Below, one piece after another: positions 18,749 through 27,871 of a stretch of 64,000 nucleotides of DNA (position 1 is its first letter; each line of letters begins with the position of its first letter). The notes under the pieces were generated by a model, which was given only the letters and a program-made list of their open reading frames with translations, searched no databases and was not told the origin of the DNA. This DNA comes from Daejeonella lutea (GTDB lineage: Bacteria; Bacteroidota; Bacteroidia; Sphingobacteriales; Sphingobacteriaceae), in assembly GCF_900168015.1 (NCBI RefSeq), contig NZ_FUYR01000007.1:23424-87423 (forward strand). Reading direction: 5' to 3'. Both the position numbers and the translations under genes were made by a program.

Positions 18749-20627
18749 TGTCTACAAATTGTTTAAACCAGCTTTCTATCGCCAACAAAGCCCATATCGT
18801 GTAGGAAGCATCGATTACACCTGCTTTGTTTTGCTCAATAAGCATGTCAATCTCCTTACTTACAAATATGGAGCGCTTAGCAAGCTTTTCCTGAGAGAGA
18901 TTTGATTTAATTTTATCACCCAATTCATCTATCACCCAGTCCCGGACCGGCGCTCCAAAGCCAGTCTTTGGTCTATAAATAACTTCACGCGGCAAGTACC
19001 GCTCTGCAACCTTCTTCAATAAGTACTTTGTTTCGGTACCCTTCATCTTTAAAGACGGTGGAATACTTGCACTAATATTAACTAGATCAATATCTAGAAA
19101 TGGTACACGAACCTCGACGCCGTGCATCATACTCATTTTATCAGTATAATTAAGATTATGGTCGGTCAAAAAAAACTTCAAATCCCAAAATAACATTTGA
19201 TTTAATGGTGATTTTTCATCGGGTATACATGTTAGGGACGAAATTAAAAAGTCATTCGGGTTGAACGCAACTTCATTACTAAAAAGCCTTTTCACACGCT
19301 CTACGGGCAGCCAGCCGTATAACGAGGCACTTCGGGATTCTTTGTCAGGATATCTGTAGGTCGAAAAAAACTTCTTGAACCTACGGAATGATGCTTTCCT
19401 GCCTGGTAAATTGGAAGATATCCTGTACAGCAATTTTTTAAGCGCGAATGGAACCAACGACATCTTATTTTCAAAAAATAGCGACTGGTGCCGGCGATAG
19501 CCGGAAAATAAATCGTCTCCTGCAGTGCCGCCCAGAAGCACGACATAACCCTGAGCACGTGCACTTTCGCATATGTTTGAGATATTCAGAGGGGCTGGGT
19601 CGGCCTGCGGTTCGTCCAGATGATAAATCATTTGATCGAAATCCCGGACAATCTGAATATCCGATTTTACTATTTCCAGATCAACTTTTAAATAGTCAGC
19701 AACCTTCTTTGCATAAGAAAGGTCATCTTCAAATCCCTCACGTTTACTGTTTACGTCCGTCTGGATTGTAAAGCATTTGAATTTTTTATCGGGATATAAT
19801 TTTTTCGCAATGGCCACTATCAAACTGGAATCCAAGCCGCCTGAAAGAAAAAACCCCACAGGAACGTCAGATAGCAACTGCCTCTCCACCGCTTTGGTTA
19901 ACTTCTCATCGAGCAGATCTATCCACTCGGTTTCAGTCTTCTCCTCATAGACTCCCGTAAAAGGAAGTTCATAATATTTATAAATTGCAATCTCCTGTGG
20001 GCTTTTGATATTGGTCTTTAAATAATGGCCAGGCAAAAGTTTTTTACAATATTCAAAAGGCGTCTTTTCGCCCGGCGACCAAAGGAAATAAAGATAGTTT
20101 GGAAGGGAGCTTAAATCTATGTCTTTCCTGAACTTTGGGTATTCAAGGATTGACTTTATCTCTGAACTGAAGAGTAAGCATCCATTTGAGTGTGAATAAT
20201 AAAGAGGCTTGACTCCGAACTGATCCCTGCAAAGAATTAATTCTCCTGTTGTCCTGTCGAGAATTGCAAAAGCAAATATCCCATTGAGCATGTTAAATAA
20301 CTCAACTCCATACTCCTGAAACCCATACAAGAGGGTCTCTGTATCTGAGTTGGATTTAAATGAATACTTATCTTTAAGTGAGTTCCTGATGTCCCAGTGG
20401 TTATAAATTTCTCCGTTAAAACACAACACAAAACGATTGTCACCGCTAAACATAGGTTGGTGACCATTCTGTGTGAGATCCTGAATAGCAAGTCTCCTGT
20501 GACCCAGGCCTATATCACCTTCGCTAAAAACACCCTGATCATCAGGGCCCCGGTGAGCGATGATATCAGTCATATTTTGTATGTATTCAGAAGCCTCCTG
20601 AGAAATAATTCCAGCTATACCGCACAT
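18741..20627 (-). CDS. asnB: Asparagine-synthase-like glutamine amidotransferase
   Basis: 628 residues, full two-domain architecture. Residue 2 is the catalytic Cys of a class II glutaminase (MCGIAGIIS), with RLAIQDL and NGEIYN downstream; the synthetase domain has the PP-loop SGGLDSS at 262-268. Both half-sites are intact, so it can use glutamine. In polysaccharide loci such homologues (WbpS, WbtH and similar) are thought to amidate the carboxyl of an acetamido-uronic acid, and this is favoured here over asparagine supply because the window encodes several uronic-acid pathways. A classical AsnB role cannot be excluded. Confidence 0.85.
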   Translation of the reverse strand: MCGIAGIISQEASEYIQNMTDIIAHRGPDDQGVFSEGDIGLGHRRLAIQDLTQNGHQPMFSGDNRFVLCFNGEIYNHWDIRNSLKDKYSFKSNSDTETLLYGFQEYGVELFNMLNGIFAFAILDRTTGELILCRDQFGVKPLYYSHSNGCLLFSSEIKSILEYPKFRKDIDLSSLPNYLYFLWSPGEKTPFEYCKKLLPGHYLKTNIKSPQEIAIYKYYELPFTGVYEEKTETEWIDLLDEKLTKAVERQLLSDVPVGFFLSGGLDSSLIVAIAKKLYPDKKFKCFTIQTDVNSKREGFEDDLSYAKKVADYLKVDLEIVKSDIQIVRDFDQMIYHLDEPQADPAPLNISNICESARAQGYVVLLGGTAGDDLFSGYRRHQSLFFENKMSLVPFALKKLLYRISSNLPGRKASFRRFKKFFSTYRYPDKESRSASLYGWLPVERVKRLFSNEVAFNPNDFLISSLTCIPDEKSPLNQMLFWDLKFFLTDHNLNYTDKMSMMHGVEVRVPFLDIDLVNISASIPPSLKMKGTETKYLLKKVAERYLPREVIYRPKTGFGAPVRDWVIDELGDKIKSNLSQEKLAKRSIFVSKEIDMLIEQNKAGVIDASYTIWALLAIESWFKQFVDNE

Positions 20628-20628
20628 A

Positions 20629-21702
20629 TTAATTCTTTGAAGTTAGTCGAGTGATGAGGCTATTTATGAAGGAAAACCTTTGTCCTTCAGTGTGTCTTAA
20701 AAGGAATGATCGTATATCTTCCTGAACCAGATCAAAATTAGTTTTAAAATAGTCAATGGCGTCCGGAAAAGACTCCGGCAAAGAGCATTTTCGAATGACA
20801 GTATCTGGTGCTTCTATCAAATTCGGCATGTTGGGGTAAACAAGTGGGATACCCTTTGACAGCAATTGAAACAGCCGGTTACTGGCAGTAATGGGCAATG
20901 TAGTAGCGTCATTAAGATCGTACAAAGCGACGGAGCAGCACACATCATCAAAGTCAACTTCCGATAAAGGCCTGGCAGCAAGAAATTCAACATTGTCAAA
21001 TCGCTCGTATTTATGCTTGATCTTCACACCATCACCAAGTACAGGTCCTATAAACCTTACTTTAATATTCCTCTCGCATAAGACATCCAATATTTTTGTA
21101 TCTATCCGGCTGATAAACCCGAAATAAAGGACGACCTGCCTATTTAAGCCTTCGGGAGGTTTTGAATAGCTGTCAGCCGACCAGGGAAGGAAAAGGTCTG
21201 ACTTATCCGACAGTTGCTTTAATTGCTTTTCCAAAGAATAAGAAACACTTAAAACGGCACCGGACCTTTTACATGTCGCAGCAAGCTTTTTCTTTACTGA
21301 GTGCCGCATCCATGGGGAAGCTGAGGCAATGAAATCGTCGTTTATAACACTTATCACAGGTGCGTGAAATACTGATCCAAGAAAGTCAAAATCATAATTA
21401 AAATTGAAAATTATGTCAAACTTGATTTCTGCAAACATTTTCTTCAATTGTACCTTTAAAATGACCGCAGCAAGTCTATCCTGGAACACGAATGGTTTTA
21501 ACTGATGATGAAAGGCTTCACTTACACGATATACGTAAATCCCCGGATCAGATACTACCGATTTTGGCTTTCTGCCGAAAATAGTTTCGAGATAATGCAC
21601 ATTATACCCATTGTCCCTCATCATCCGAGCAATTTGGTGCCTGAGTCGCGGAGTTTCGTACCAGGGAGTCCTTGAGACCACCAATACATTTTTTTCACTC
21701 AT
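20629..21702 (-). CDS. GT-B fold glycosyltransferase
   Basis: 357 residues, weakly conserved. The N-terminus (NVLVVSRTPWYETPRLRHQ) is a typical acceptor-domain first strand and loop; VVLYFGFISRIDTK marks the start of the donor domain, and RLFQLLSKGIPLVYP corresponds to the nucleotide-sugar binding region where E-x7-E is normally found. Here that signature is degenerate. The ATG overlaps the wbpG-like stop by one base. Lying next to the WbpG/HisH/HisF genes, it may transfer the amidino-modified uronic acid. Confidence 0.68.
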   Translation of the reverse strand: MSEKNVLVVSRTPWYETPRLRHQIARMMRDNGYNVHYLETIFGRKPKSVVSDPGIYVYRVSEAFHHQLKPFVFQDRLAAVILKVQLKKMFAEIKFDIIFNFNYDFDFLGSVFHAPVISVINDDFIASASPWMRHSVKKKLAATCKRSGAVLSVSYSLEKQLKQLSDKSDLFLPWSADSYSKPPEGLNRQVVLYFGFISRIDTKILDVLCERNIKVRFIGPVLGDGVKIKHKYERFDNVEFLAARPLSEVDFDDVCCSVALYDLNDATTLPITASNRLFQLLSKGIPLVYPNMPNLIEAPDTVIRKCSLPESFPDAIDYFKTNFDLVQEDIRSFLLRHTEGQRFSFINSLITRLTSKN

Positions 21703-22805
21703 CAGGAAAACCGTTTGAAAAACTGGAATAAAGCGTTATTATTTGGATAGTCCAGGTGGCTCCTTACGGGCTCCTGCATTATCTTCTTAAAGGCACTTTC
21801 AGTAATTCCCAATTTTTTCAACACATATTCCATATCATTATCAAGCTCATTAGCGGTGTAGATATCACTCCGGAGTTTTAGCAGGGCATCTTCTCGGGTC
21901 ATATTTCCGGAGCAAATTAAAGTAGAGTAGTGAGCCTTCCTCTTATCTACTCCGAACTTCTCTGGCAGGATGTAGCCCTGGTAGAACTTAGTAAAAATTG
22001 ATTCATGATGTTTTCCACCGTAATATTTCCATCCCATGTCATTTTCCATATCCTGAATAGCGGTGTCAACCTTATAATCGATTAAATTCAGCACATCAAT
22101 TGGCTTTATTTTCGCAAATGCCCGGTAATAAATATATTTTCCCAACGACATTCCCGGGAATGTCCTGTGCCGTCTGGCACCAAAACGACGACTTATTGAT
22201 CGTATATTTTTATAATCGAGCTTATTATATACCCACGAATTCGGAAGGATACCCTCAGTGGTATAATTTGACCCGCTAAGATTGTATTCGATTTTATATT
22301 TGTCCGTAAGTTTATAAATAATTGACCGTATAGCATGATCCGTTAATGCCTCAATGTCTATCACCCCGGCTTTAAGATAGGCAACCTGCATGCTTTTAAA
22401 CTCTTCCCAATCAATTACATGAGTAAAGAGGTCCGCGCCGGCGTACTTAATACAGTTTTCTATGTTCTTAACAGATAGTTCTGAATTCCAACCGTTATCA
22501 AGATGCACTGCGAGAATTCGTAATCCAAAATGTTTTGCGCGATACGCGACATAGGAACTATCCATTCCCCCGCTGACGCCCATAATAACATCATATTTCT
22601 TACCCTGGCCTGACTGACGTGCTCTCTCCAGCAATTTATCCAGTTCCGCCAATCCTTCAGGTCCTCTAATTATAGTATTTGGTAATTGTTCAATATATTT
22701 ATTACAGTGATTGCAGTTACCAATCTCATCAAATTCTATTAAAGGGTCGCTCGTATCCATTACACAACGGTTACATTGCTGATATGCTGCACTACTATTC
22801 TTCAT
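21702..22805 (-). CDS. wbpG: N-acetyl sugar amidotransferase, WbpG type
   Basis: ATP-dependent enzyme that, with a HisH/HisF pair supplying ammonia, converts an acetamido group of a UDP-diacetamido-uronic acid to an acetamidino group. 367 residues. Two CxxC pairs at 11/14 and 31/34 form a probable zinc site; the PP-loop SGGMDSS is at 78-84, followed by LAVHLDNGWNSE. The family is distinct from tRNA thiouridylases despite the shared PP-loop. It overlaps the hisF paralogue by four bases, the same gene trio as in Pseudomonas aeruginosa O5 B-band LPS. Confidence 0.9.
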   Translation of the reverse strand: MKNSSAAYQQCNRCVMDTSDPLIEFDEIGNCNHCNKYIEQLPNTIIRGPEGLAELDKLLERARQSGQGKKYDVIMGVSGGMDSSYVAYRAKHFGLRILAVHLDNGWNSELSVKNIENCIKYAGADLFTHVIDWEEFKSMQVAYLKAGVIDIEALTDHAIRSIIYKLTDKYKIEYNLSGSNYTTEGILPNSWVYNKLDYKNIRSISRRFGARRHRTFPGMSLGKYIYYRAFAKIKPIDVLNLIDYKVDTAIQDMENDMGWKYYGGKHHESIFTKFYQGYILPEKFGVDKRKAHYSTLICSGNMTREDALLKLRSDIYTANELDNDMEYVLKKLGITESAFKKIMQEPVRSHLDYPNNNALFQFFKRFS

Positions 22806-23569
22806 AGCTTAAGTAATTTTTCATTTTCTTCCGGAGAAATGTAAGTGATTAATACCGCATTATGTTTCCCGTTAAAAACAAATTTCGATCCGGCAGCTAC
22901 GGCTGAGGCACCGTGTTGAAATGCCTTCACGAAATCGTCTGTATCCATAGCACCGCCACAGGAAATAAGCGGAATATTAACTGAGGATGATAAAGACTTG
23001 ATTAGGTCAAGGTCATACCCGTTCTGCATCCCGTCTCTGTCGATCGAATTTAGCAGGATTTCCCCTACTCCGCATTGTTCAAATAATGATATGATTTCTA
23101 AGGGGCTCTTCCCGGTATTTTTGCTTCCATATGACGTATAAACCCGCTGCTTTCCCCAAAAGTCTTTTTTGACATCGATACTTCCAACGATTGTTGAACT
23201 GCCAAAAATATTGCAGGCTTCTCTTAAGAATGTCGGATTTTCTATCGCTGCACTGTTAATTATTACTTTTTCTACCCCTATACTAAGTATCTTTCTTATT
23301 TGCTGAATGTTCGTCACTTTGCCGCCATAAGAAAGAGGGCTAAAACATTCAGATGTTATATCTTTCAGAAAATCATAATTCGGCTCAGGTCGTTCCCGTA
23401 AAGGCGTTATATCGATAAGAGCCAGTTCGTCAACTTCTTTCTCATTAAATATCCGGACCGCATTTATAGCATCGCCGATATAGGCCGGATTTTTAAATCT
23501 CTTAGTTTTGACCAGCCCTTCACCCCGCAATAATAAAACCGGTATTACACGCTTCCTCCAACTATACAT
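22802..23569 (-). CDS. hisF: HisF paralogue of the amidotransferase complex
   Basis: 255-residue beta/alpha barrel homologous to imidazole-glycerol-phosphate synthase cyclase. The first catalytic Asp of true HisF (motif CLDV) is missing: the aligned stretch is VIPVLLLRGEG, with Leu13 at that place. The second Asp is present (GSIDVKKDF, D132). This matches the HisF2-type paralogues that channel ammonia to a WbpG partner rather than make histidine. Overlaps hisH by eight bases and wbpG by four. Confidence 0.9.
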   Translation of the reverse strand: MYSWRKRVIPVLLLRGEGLVKTKRFKNPAYIGDAINAVRIFNEKEVDELALIDITPLRERPEPNYDFLKDITSECFSPLSYGGKVTNIQQIRKILSIGVEKVIINSAAIENPTFLREACNIFGSSTIVGSIDVKKDFWGKQRVYTSYGSKNTGKSPLEIISLFEQCGVGEILLNSIDRDGMQNGYDLDLIKSLSSSVNIPLISCGGAMDTDDFVKAFQHGASAVAAGSKFVFNGKHNAVLITYISPEENEKLLKL

Positions 23570-24182
23570 AAGTATCCACGAATTTCAAAAATCCCTTCAT
23601 TAAAGTCATGCCATATCTGTGGCTTTTTTCAGGATGAAACTGAACTCCTAAAATATTTCCCTTTTCGAAAGCGGAATCAAATTTCATCGAATAGTTACTT
23701 GTAGCCGCTACATCGCCCCTGTTTACACATTGCACATAATAGGAATGTACAAAATAAAATTTAGGCGTTTCTTCAAAAGTGTCAAAAAGCACACTATTTT
23801 TTTGCTTTTCTACGAAATTCCATCCCATATATGGAATTTTGAGATTTTCATCCCCGGAGAACTTCTTTGCCAGCCCATCTACGAGGCCCAGCCCCTCTGT
23901 TTTACCTTCCGCACTACTCAGCGTCATTAACTGCATCCCCAAACAAATCCCTAAAATGGGTTTTTTCTTATGTATGGCGGAATCTTTTATATAATCAAAG
24001 AGTTCATACTTTTTAAGATTTTCAACTCCGGCATCAAACGATCCTACCCCAGGCAATATTATGCCGTCTGCTTCATCAATAATTTCTCGATTATTGGTTA
24101 TGATACTATCACCACCTACTTTCTTGATCATATTCTTAATAGAACCAAGATTTCCCATATCATAATCAATAATCGCTATCAT
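23562..24182 (-). CDS. hisH: HisH paralogue, glutaminase subunit
   Basis: Class I glutamine amidotransferase, 206 residues. The catalytic triad is intact: C80 in GICLGMQLM and H183/E185 in QFHPEKSH; the oxyanion region ILPGVGSFDAG is near 42-52. It would hydrolyse glutamine and pass ammonia through the HisF paralogue to WbpG. Overlaps the aminotransferase stop by four bases and hisF by eight. No other histidine genes are near. Confidence 0.9.
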   Translation of the reverse strand: MIAIIDYDMGNLGSIKNMIKKVGGDSIITNNREIIDEADGIILPGVGSFDAGVENLKKYELFDYIKDSAIHKKKPILGICLGMQLMTLSSAEGKTEGLGLVDGLAKKFSGDENLKIPYMGWNFVEKQKNSVLFDTFEETPKFYFVHSYYVQCVNRGDVAATSNYSMKFDSAFEKGNILGVQFHPEKSHRYGMTLMKGFLKFVDTYV

Positions 24183-25288
24183 GATTTAGCAAAAAAGCTC
24201 TCTATTGAGTCAGCAACGTGGTCGATCATCTCGTTAGTTAATTCGGGGTACATTGGCAGAGAAAGTATCCGATCCTGATAACTTGATGCTACGGGAAAAT
24301 CTGATTTTTCATGGCCTAAATAAGAATAGGCTTCAAGATTTGGAAGGGCCGTAGGGTAATGCACAGCGGTTTCAACACCATTTGCCTTCAGGTGTGCCGC
24401 TAATTCGTCCCTTTTTTCCGTTCGTATTACATACAGATGGAAAGAGTGCTTGGAGTCAGGCCTGACAACTGGAATTTCTATATCTTCCAATCCCTTTAAC
24501 CGTTCCGTGTACCTGGCTGCATTTTCTATCCTTCGCCTGGTCCAATCCAATATATGAGGAAGCTTGGCATTTAAAACGCCTGCCTGTATTCCGTCTAGAC
24601 GGCTATTAATTCCTTCAATGACATGGGCATGTTTTTTCAGAGCACCGTGGCGGGCGAACATCCGGAATTTTGTGCTTAAAGCTTCATCGTCAGTAAGAAT
24701 GCATCCTGCGTCCCCGTATGCACCAAGGTTCTTGCCCGGGTAAAAGGAGAATGATGCCGCATGTCCCCTCAAACCAGCCCGAACACCGTTAAGTTCTGAA
24801 AAATGCGACTGCGCACAATCCTCAATCACAAACAAATTATGCTTTTTCGCGAGCTCCATAATTTTATCCATTTCACACATCTGACCATGAAGATGAACAG
24901 GAATAATAGCCCGCGTATTCGAATTTATCCTCTTTTCGATGAGGTTCTCATTCATGGAATAGTACACGGGGTCAATATCGACAAATACTGGCTTTGCTCC
25001 GGTTTGGGTGATAGTTTCGGATGAAGAAATCCAACTGTTAGAAACCGTAATTACCTCATCTCCTTCTCCTATTCCAAGCATCTTCATAATTATGTAGAGA
25101 GAATCTGTCCCGTTCGCCACAGAAACGCAATGTTTAGCCCCGTATAATTTAGCGAATTCAACTTCAAATTTATCGACTTCGCTGCCCCCGATAAAAGAGG
25201 TTTGATTTATAACATTCTGAATTGCGGCATCTATCTCGGATTTAATAGACTGATATTGTATTTTCAAGTCAACAAAAGGTACTTTCAT
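24179..25288 (-). CDS. UDP-sugar 3-aminotransferase, WbpE/WlbC type (set 2)
   Basis: PLP aminotransferase of 369 residues in the DegT family. The catalytic lysine is K186 in SFSFYPGKNLGAYGDAG, the block typical of WbpE/WlbC, which aminate the 3-keto sugar produced by WbpB from UDP-GlcNAcA. VIEDCAQSHFSE holds the pyridine-binding Asp. Directly preceded in the transcript by the WbpB- and WbpD-like genes and followed by hisH, reproducing the UDP-ManNAc3NAmA gene order. A paralogue lies at 51478-52575. Confidence 0.87.
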   Translation of the reverse strand: MKVPFVDLKIQYQSIKSEIDAAIQNVINQTSFIGGSEVDKFEVEFAKLYGAKHCVSVANGTDSLYIIMKMLGIGEGDEVITVSNSWISSSETITQTGAKPVFVDIDPVYYSMNENLIEKRINSNTRAIIPVHLHGQMCEMDKIMELAKKHNLFVIEDCAQSHFSELNGVRAGLRGHAASFSFYPGKNLGAYGDAGCILTDDEALSTKFRMFARHGALKKHAHVIEGINSRLDGIQAGVLNAKLPHILDWTRRRIENAARYTERLKGLEDIEIPVVRPDSKHSFHLYVIRTEKRDELAAHLKANGVETAVHYPTALPNLEAYSYLGHEKSDFPVASSYQDRILSLPMYPELTNEMIDHVADSIESFFAKS

Positions 25289-25292
25289 CTTT

Positions 25293-25763
25293 CTAATTTG
25301 ATTTTCTTAAAAATTTTGCAGGATTACCCGCATAGATCCCCGGTGTCGTTATATCTTTTGTCACAACTGAACCAGCTCCAATGACAACGTTATTACATAT
25401 AGATACAGGAAGGATAGTTGAATTACTTCCTATAGAAACTTTGCTTTGAATCCGAGTGCCAGCCCACTTGCTTACATCGCCATTTGCGGGTCCGCCGTCT
25501 CTGAAAAGATCATTTACGAACATAACTCCATGACCGATAAAGCAATCGTCGCCAATTTCGACGAGTTCACAAATAAAAGTATGGGACTGAATCTTTGTTC
25601 TACTTCCAACAATTACGCCTTTCTGGATCTCTACAAAAGGGCCAATAAAGCAAGCATCTCCGATCACACATTCATACAAGTTTACCGGTCGTACCACTGT
25701 GCATGATTCTCCCATCTCAACATCACGAATTCCTGCGTCATGGAATTTTATGTTTCTATCCAT
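25293..25763 (-). CDS. UDP-sugar 3-N-acetyltransferase, WbpD/WlbB type (set 2)
   Basis: 156 residues of left-handed beta-helix. I take ATG 25763 (MDRNIKFHDAGIRDV), which overlaps the wbpB-like stop by eight bases; a TTG at 25799 would add 12 residues not usual for the family. The blocks FVEIQKGVIVG, SHTFICELVEIG and IGHGVMFVND are the WbpD/WlbB signature. It would acetylate the 3-amino group made by the adjacent aminotransferase. Ends five bases before the aminotransferase start. Confidence 0.87.
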   Translation of the reverse strand: MDRNIKFHDAGIRDVEMGESCTVVRPVNLYECVIGDACFIGPFVEIQKGVIVGSRTKIQSHTFICELVEIGDDCFIGHGVMFVNDLFRDGGPANGDVSKWAGTRIQSKVSIGSNSTILPVSICNNVVIGAGSVVTKDITTPGIYAGNPAKFLRKSN

Positions 25764-26775
25764 TATTGAGCTGTTTGGCAGAGGCGTATATTTTGTCAAT
25801 TATCTCTACAGTTTTTAACCCTTCAAAGGAATTAGCGGAAATCGCAGCATTTGACTGGAGCACGTCTACAAGATTTTCATAAACTTTATCATGATTGGAC
25901 ATAGACCCCATGTAAGTTCCATAATTATTTGCTTTATTTCCCTTGGGAAGGTCACCAAATTCAAAATCTTTAACACATTGGTATTCAAGTTCATTTAGAT
26001 ACTGACCGCCAATTTTAACTGTCCCTTTCTCAGCAAAAATAGTTAACGATCCCTCCATATTCTTCTGGAAACTATTGACTGAATAGTTGATAGTCCCAAT
26101 TGTGCCTGAATAGAACTCAAGTGCAACAACTCCTGTATCTTCAAACTCTATGATGTCTTTATGGGAAAAATTTCCCGTGAGTGCATAAGCTCGCTTTACA
26201 TCACCAACCATCCAGTAAAGAAGGTCTATAAAGTGGCTAAATTGTGTATACAGGGTTCCGCCATCGAGTTCAAGTGTACCCTTCCATGAGTTATGATAAT
26301 AATCCTCATTACGATTCCAGAAACAGCTTAACTGAATACTATAAATTTTCCCAAGCTTACCTTCGTCAATAGCCTTTTTGACCGCGGCCACAGGAGGATT
26401 AAAGCGGTTTTGTTTAATTATAAACAAACGCTTGTTATTCCGCTCCGCGGCTTTAATCATTTCCCCGCAATCGTACACAGAAGTGGAGAGCGGCTTCTCA
26501 CACAGAACGTGAAATCCAGCATTCAGGCTTTCAATAGAATGTTTGGCATGAAGTCCGTTGGGACTGCAAATGGCGATCACGTCAAGGTCTTCCCTGGTTA
26601 ACAGGTCATCCAGGCTGAGGGTTGCTACGGTTTTATGTTTTTGCGCGAAGTCTTGGGCTTTTGAATAGTCTATATCATAAACCGCGGTAAGAGTCCCAAA
26701 TTTAATTATGTGTTCGGCATGTCTGTTTGCAATTCTCCCACAACCAATAATTCCAAATCTAATTTTTGTATTCAC
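25756..26775 (-). CDS. UDP-GlcNAcA 3-dehydrogenase, WbpB/WlbA type (set 2)
   Basis: Gfo/Idh/MocA oxidoreductase, 339 residues: NAD-binding GIIGCGRIANRHAEH at the start and CEKPLSTSVYDCGEM in the middle, the family's EKP motif with its catalytic-region lysine. The block KQNRFNPPVAAVKKAIDEG and FWNRNEDYYHNSWKGT are typical of WlbA-like enzymes that oxidise C3 of UDP-GlcNAcA. The start codon is GTG (26775). Order with WbpD- and WbpE-like genes supports the role. A 76-bp gap separates it from the upstream glycosyltransferase. Confidence 0.87.
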   Translation of the reverse strand: MNTKIRFGIIGCGRIANRHAEHIIKFGTLTAVYDIDYSKAQDFAQKHKTVATLSLDDLLTREDLDVIAICSPNGLHAKHSIESLNAGFHVLCEKPLSTSVYDCGEMIKAAERNNKRLFIIKQNRFNPPVAAVKKAIDEGKLGKIYSIQLSCFWNRNEDYYHNSWKGTLELDGGTLYTQFSHFIDLLYWMVGDVKRAYALTGNFSHKDIIEFEDTGVVALEFYSGTIGTINYSVNSFQKNMEGSLTIFAEKGTVKIGGQYLNELEYQCVKDFEFGDLPKGNKANNYGTYMGSMSNHDKVYENLVDVLQSNAAISANSFEGLKTVEIIDKIYASAKQLNNG

Positions 26776-26851
26776 GTAATTTTATATAATTTTTCTCGTT
26801 TTTGACCCTGACAATTAACCCTTCTTATGGCTGCCTACAAAGTTGAACTAT

Positions 26852-27871
26852 TTAATTGATTTTATAATCTTCAATTTCATTCTCGAAAGAATATTCTTCA
26901 TTTATAAGCGCCTCCGTTCGTTCAATCTTCATACCCTCTGTAAGCTTATTAATTGGAATTACTAATGGCTCGGTACTATGCTGAACTTCGGCAAGCATTC
27001 CAGGATTATCAGATGCGATAATAGTCTTATTAATCAGCATAAATTCAAAAAACTTGCTGGACGCGGACAACCTCTGGTTACTAGTGGCATTATGATACAG
27101 GCATAATCCTGCCAGGCATCGCGACGAAAGGTACATTACAAATTCATTGCTGATCTTTCCTAAACTAATAATAAGGCCCGGGAACTTGATTACAGATCTT
27201 TGCATCATGTCGAATTGACCCGTAGCAGCCAGCACTTTCAAATTATTTTGTGAGGCGAAGGCACATACCGTAAAAAATTCTGTCTCAACGTTGATGCGGC
27301 CGCCAATAAAAATAAAATTACCACCAGCTACAATTTCTTTTACCTGCTCCGTCTGTGACTCAAAATCAATCGGCACTTTCACTTGGAACTGTTTTAAAAT
27401 AGGCTTATTCCGGAGTACAGTATAAACTATATTTTGCGACAGACGGGTCTTTAAATAGTTGACCCGCAGCTGACTTGGAATGATTGCTTCCGTAGAGCCA
27501 AAACTCAAAATTCCCTGAATTAACCGGATTTTTAAAGGAACTACGAGCAAAAAGTAAAGTATAGCTTTCCAGTTTGACCGGGCTTCAGATTTAAGAAGAA
27601 AAGTCAACTCTTCCCGCCAGGCCTGAAAATCTACGTTGAAAAGTTCGAGAATAATGACACTAACTTTAGAAATCTTGCCATTTTGTTGAGCTCTTTTGAT
27701 CTTCAACAGCGTTTTGGTGTCACAACTGTCAGAAAATAGCAATTTGGCTGCGCTCGCATGATCAAGTACGCTTAGATCGGAAATCACTTCATGCCCAAGA
27801 GCGTTTGCCAGCAGTAAATGTCTTTGAAGGTCTACGTGATGCGTATCACGACCGAAAAATGCATATCTCAT
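26852..27871 (-). CDS. Putative GT-B glycosyltransferase
   Basis: 339 residues, not closely matching a family I can name. The alternating strand pattern, the mid-protein glycine stretch [13 protein letters not shown] and the terminal [27 protein letters not shown] resemble the donor-site half of GT-B enzymes, where the mobile donor is bound before a conserved acidic residue. Overlaps the wecB stop by ATGA. Sitting between WecB and the diacetamido-uronate genes, it is a candidate to transfer ManNAc or a derived sugar. Confidence 0.6.
   Translation of the reverse strand: MRYAFFGRDTHHVDLQRHLLLANALGHEVISDLSVLDHASAAKLLFSDSCDTKTLLKIKRAQQNGKISKVSVIILELFNVDFQAWREELTFLLKSEARSNWKAILYFLLVVPLKIRLIQGILSFGSTEAIIPSQLRVNYLKTRLSQNIVYTVLRNKPILKQFQVKVPIDFESQTEQVKEIVAGGNFIFIGGRINVETEFFTVCAFASQNNLKVLAATGQFDMMQRSVIKFPGLIISLGKISNEFVMYLSSRCLAGLCLYHNATSNQRLSASSKFFEFMLINKTIIASDNPGMLAEVQHSTEPLVIPINKLTEGMKIERTEALINEEYSFENEIEDYKIN

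Noticed and set aside
18741..20627. Housekeeping asparagine synthetase as the main call
   Set aside because: Not excluded, but position among uronic-sugar genes makes a glycan-amidating role more likely.
21702..24182. Histidine biosynthesis genes
   Set aside because: Only HisH/HisF-like genes are present, HisF lacks its first catalytic Asp, and WbpG follows; no other his gene is near.
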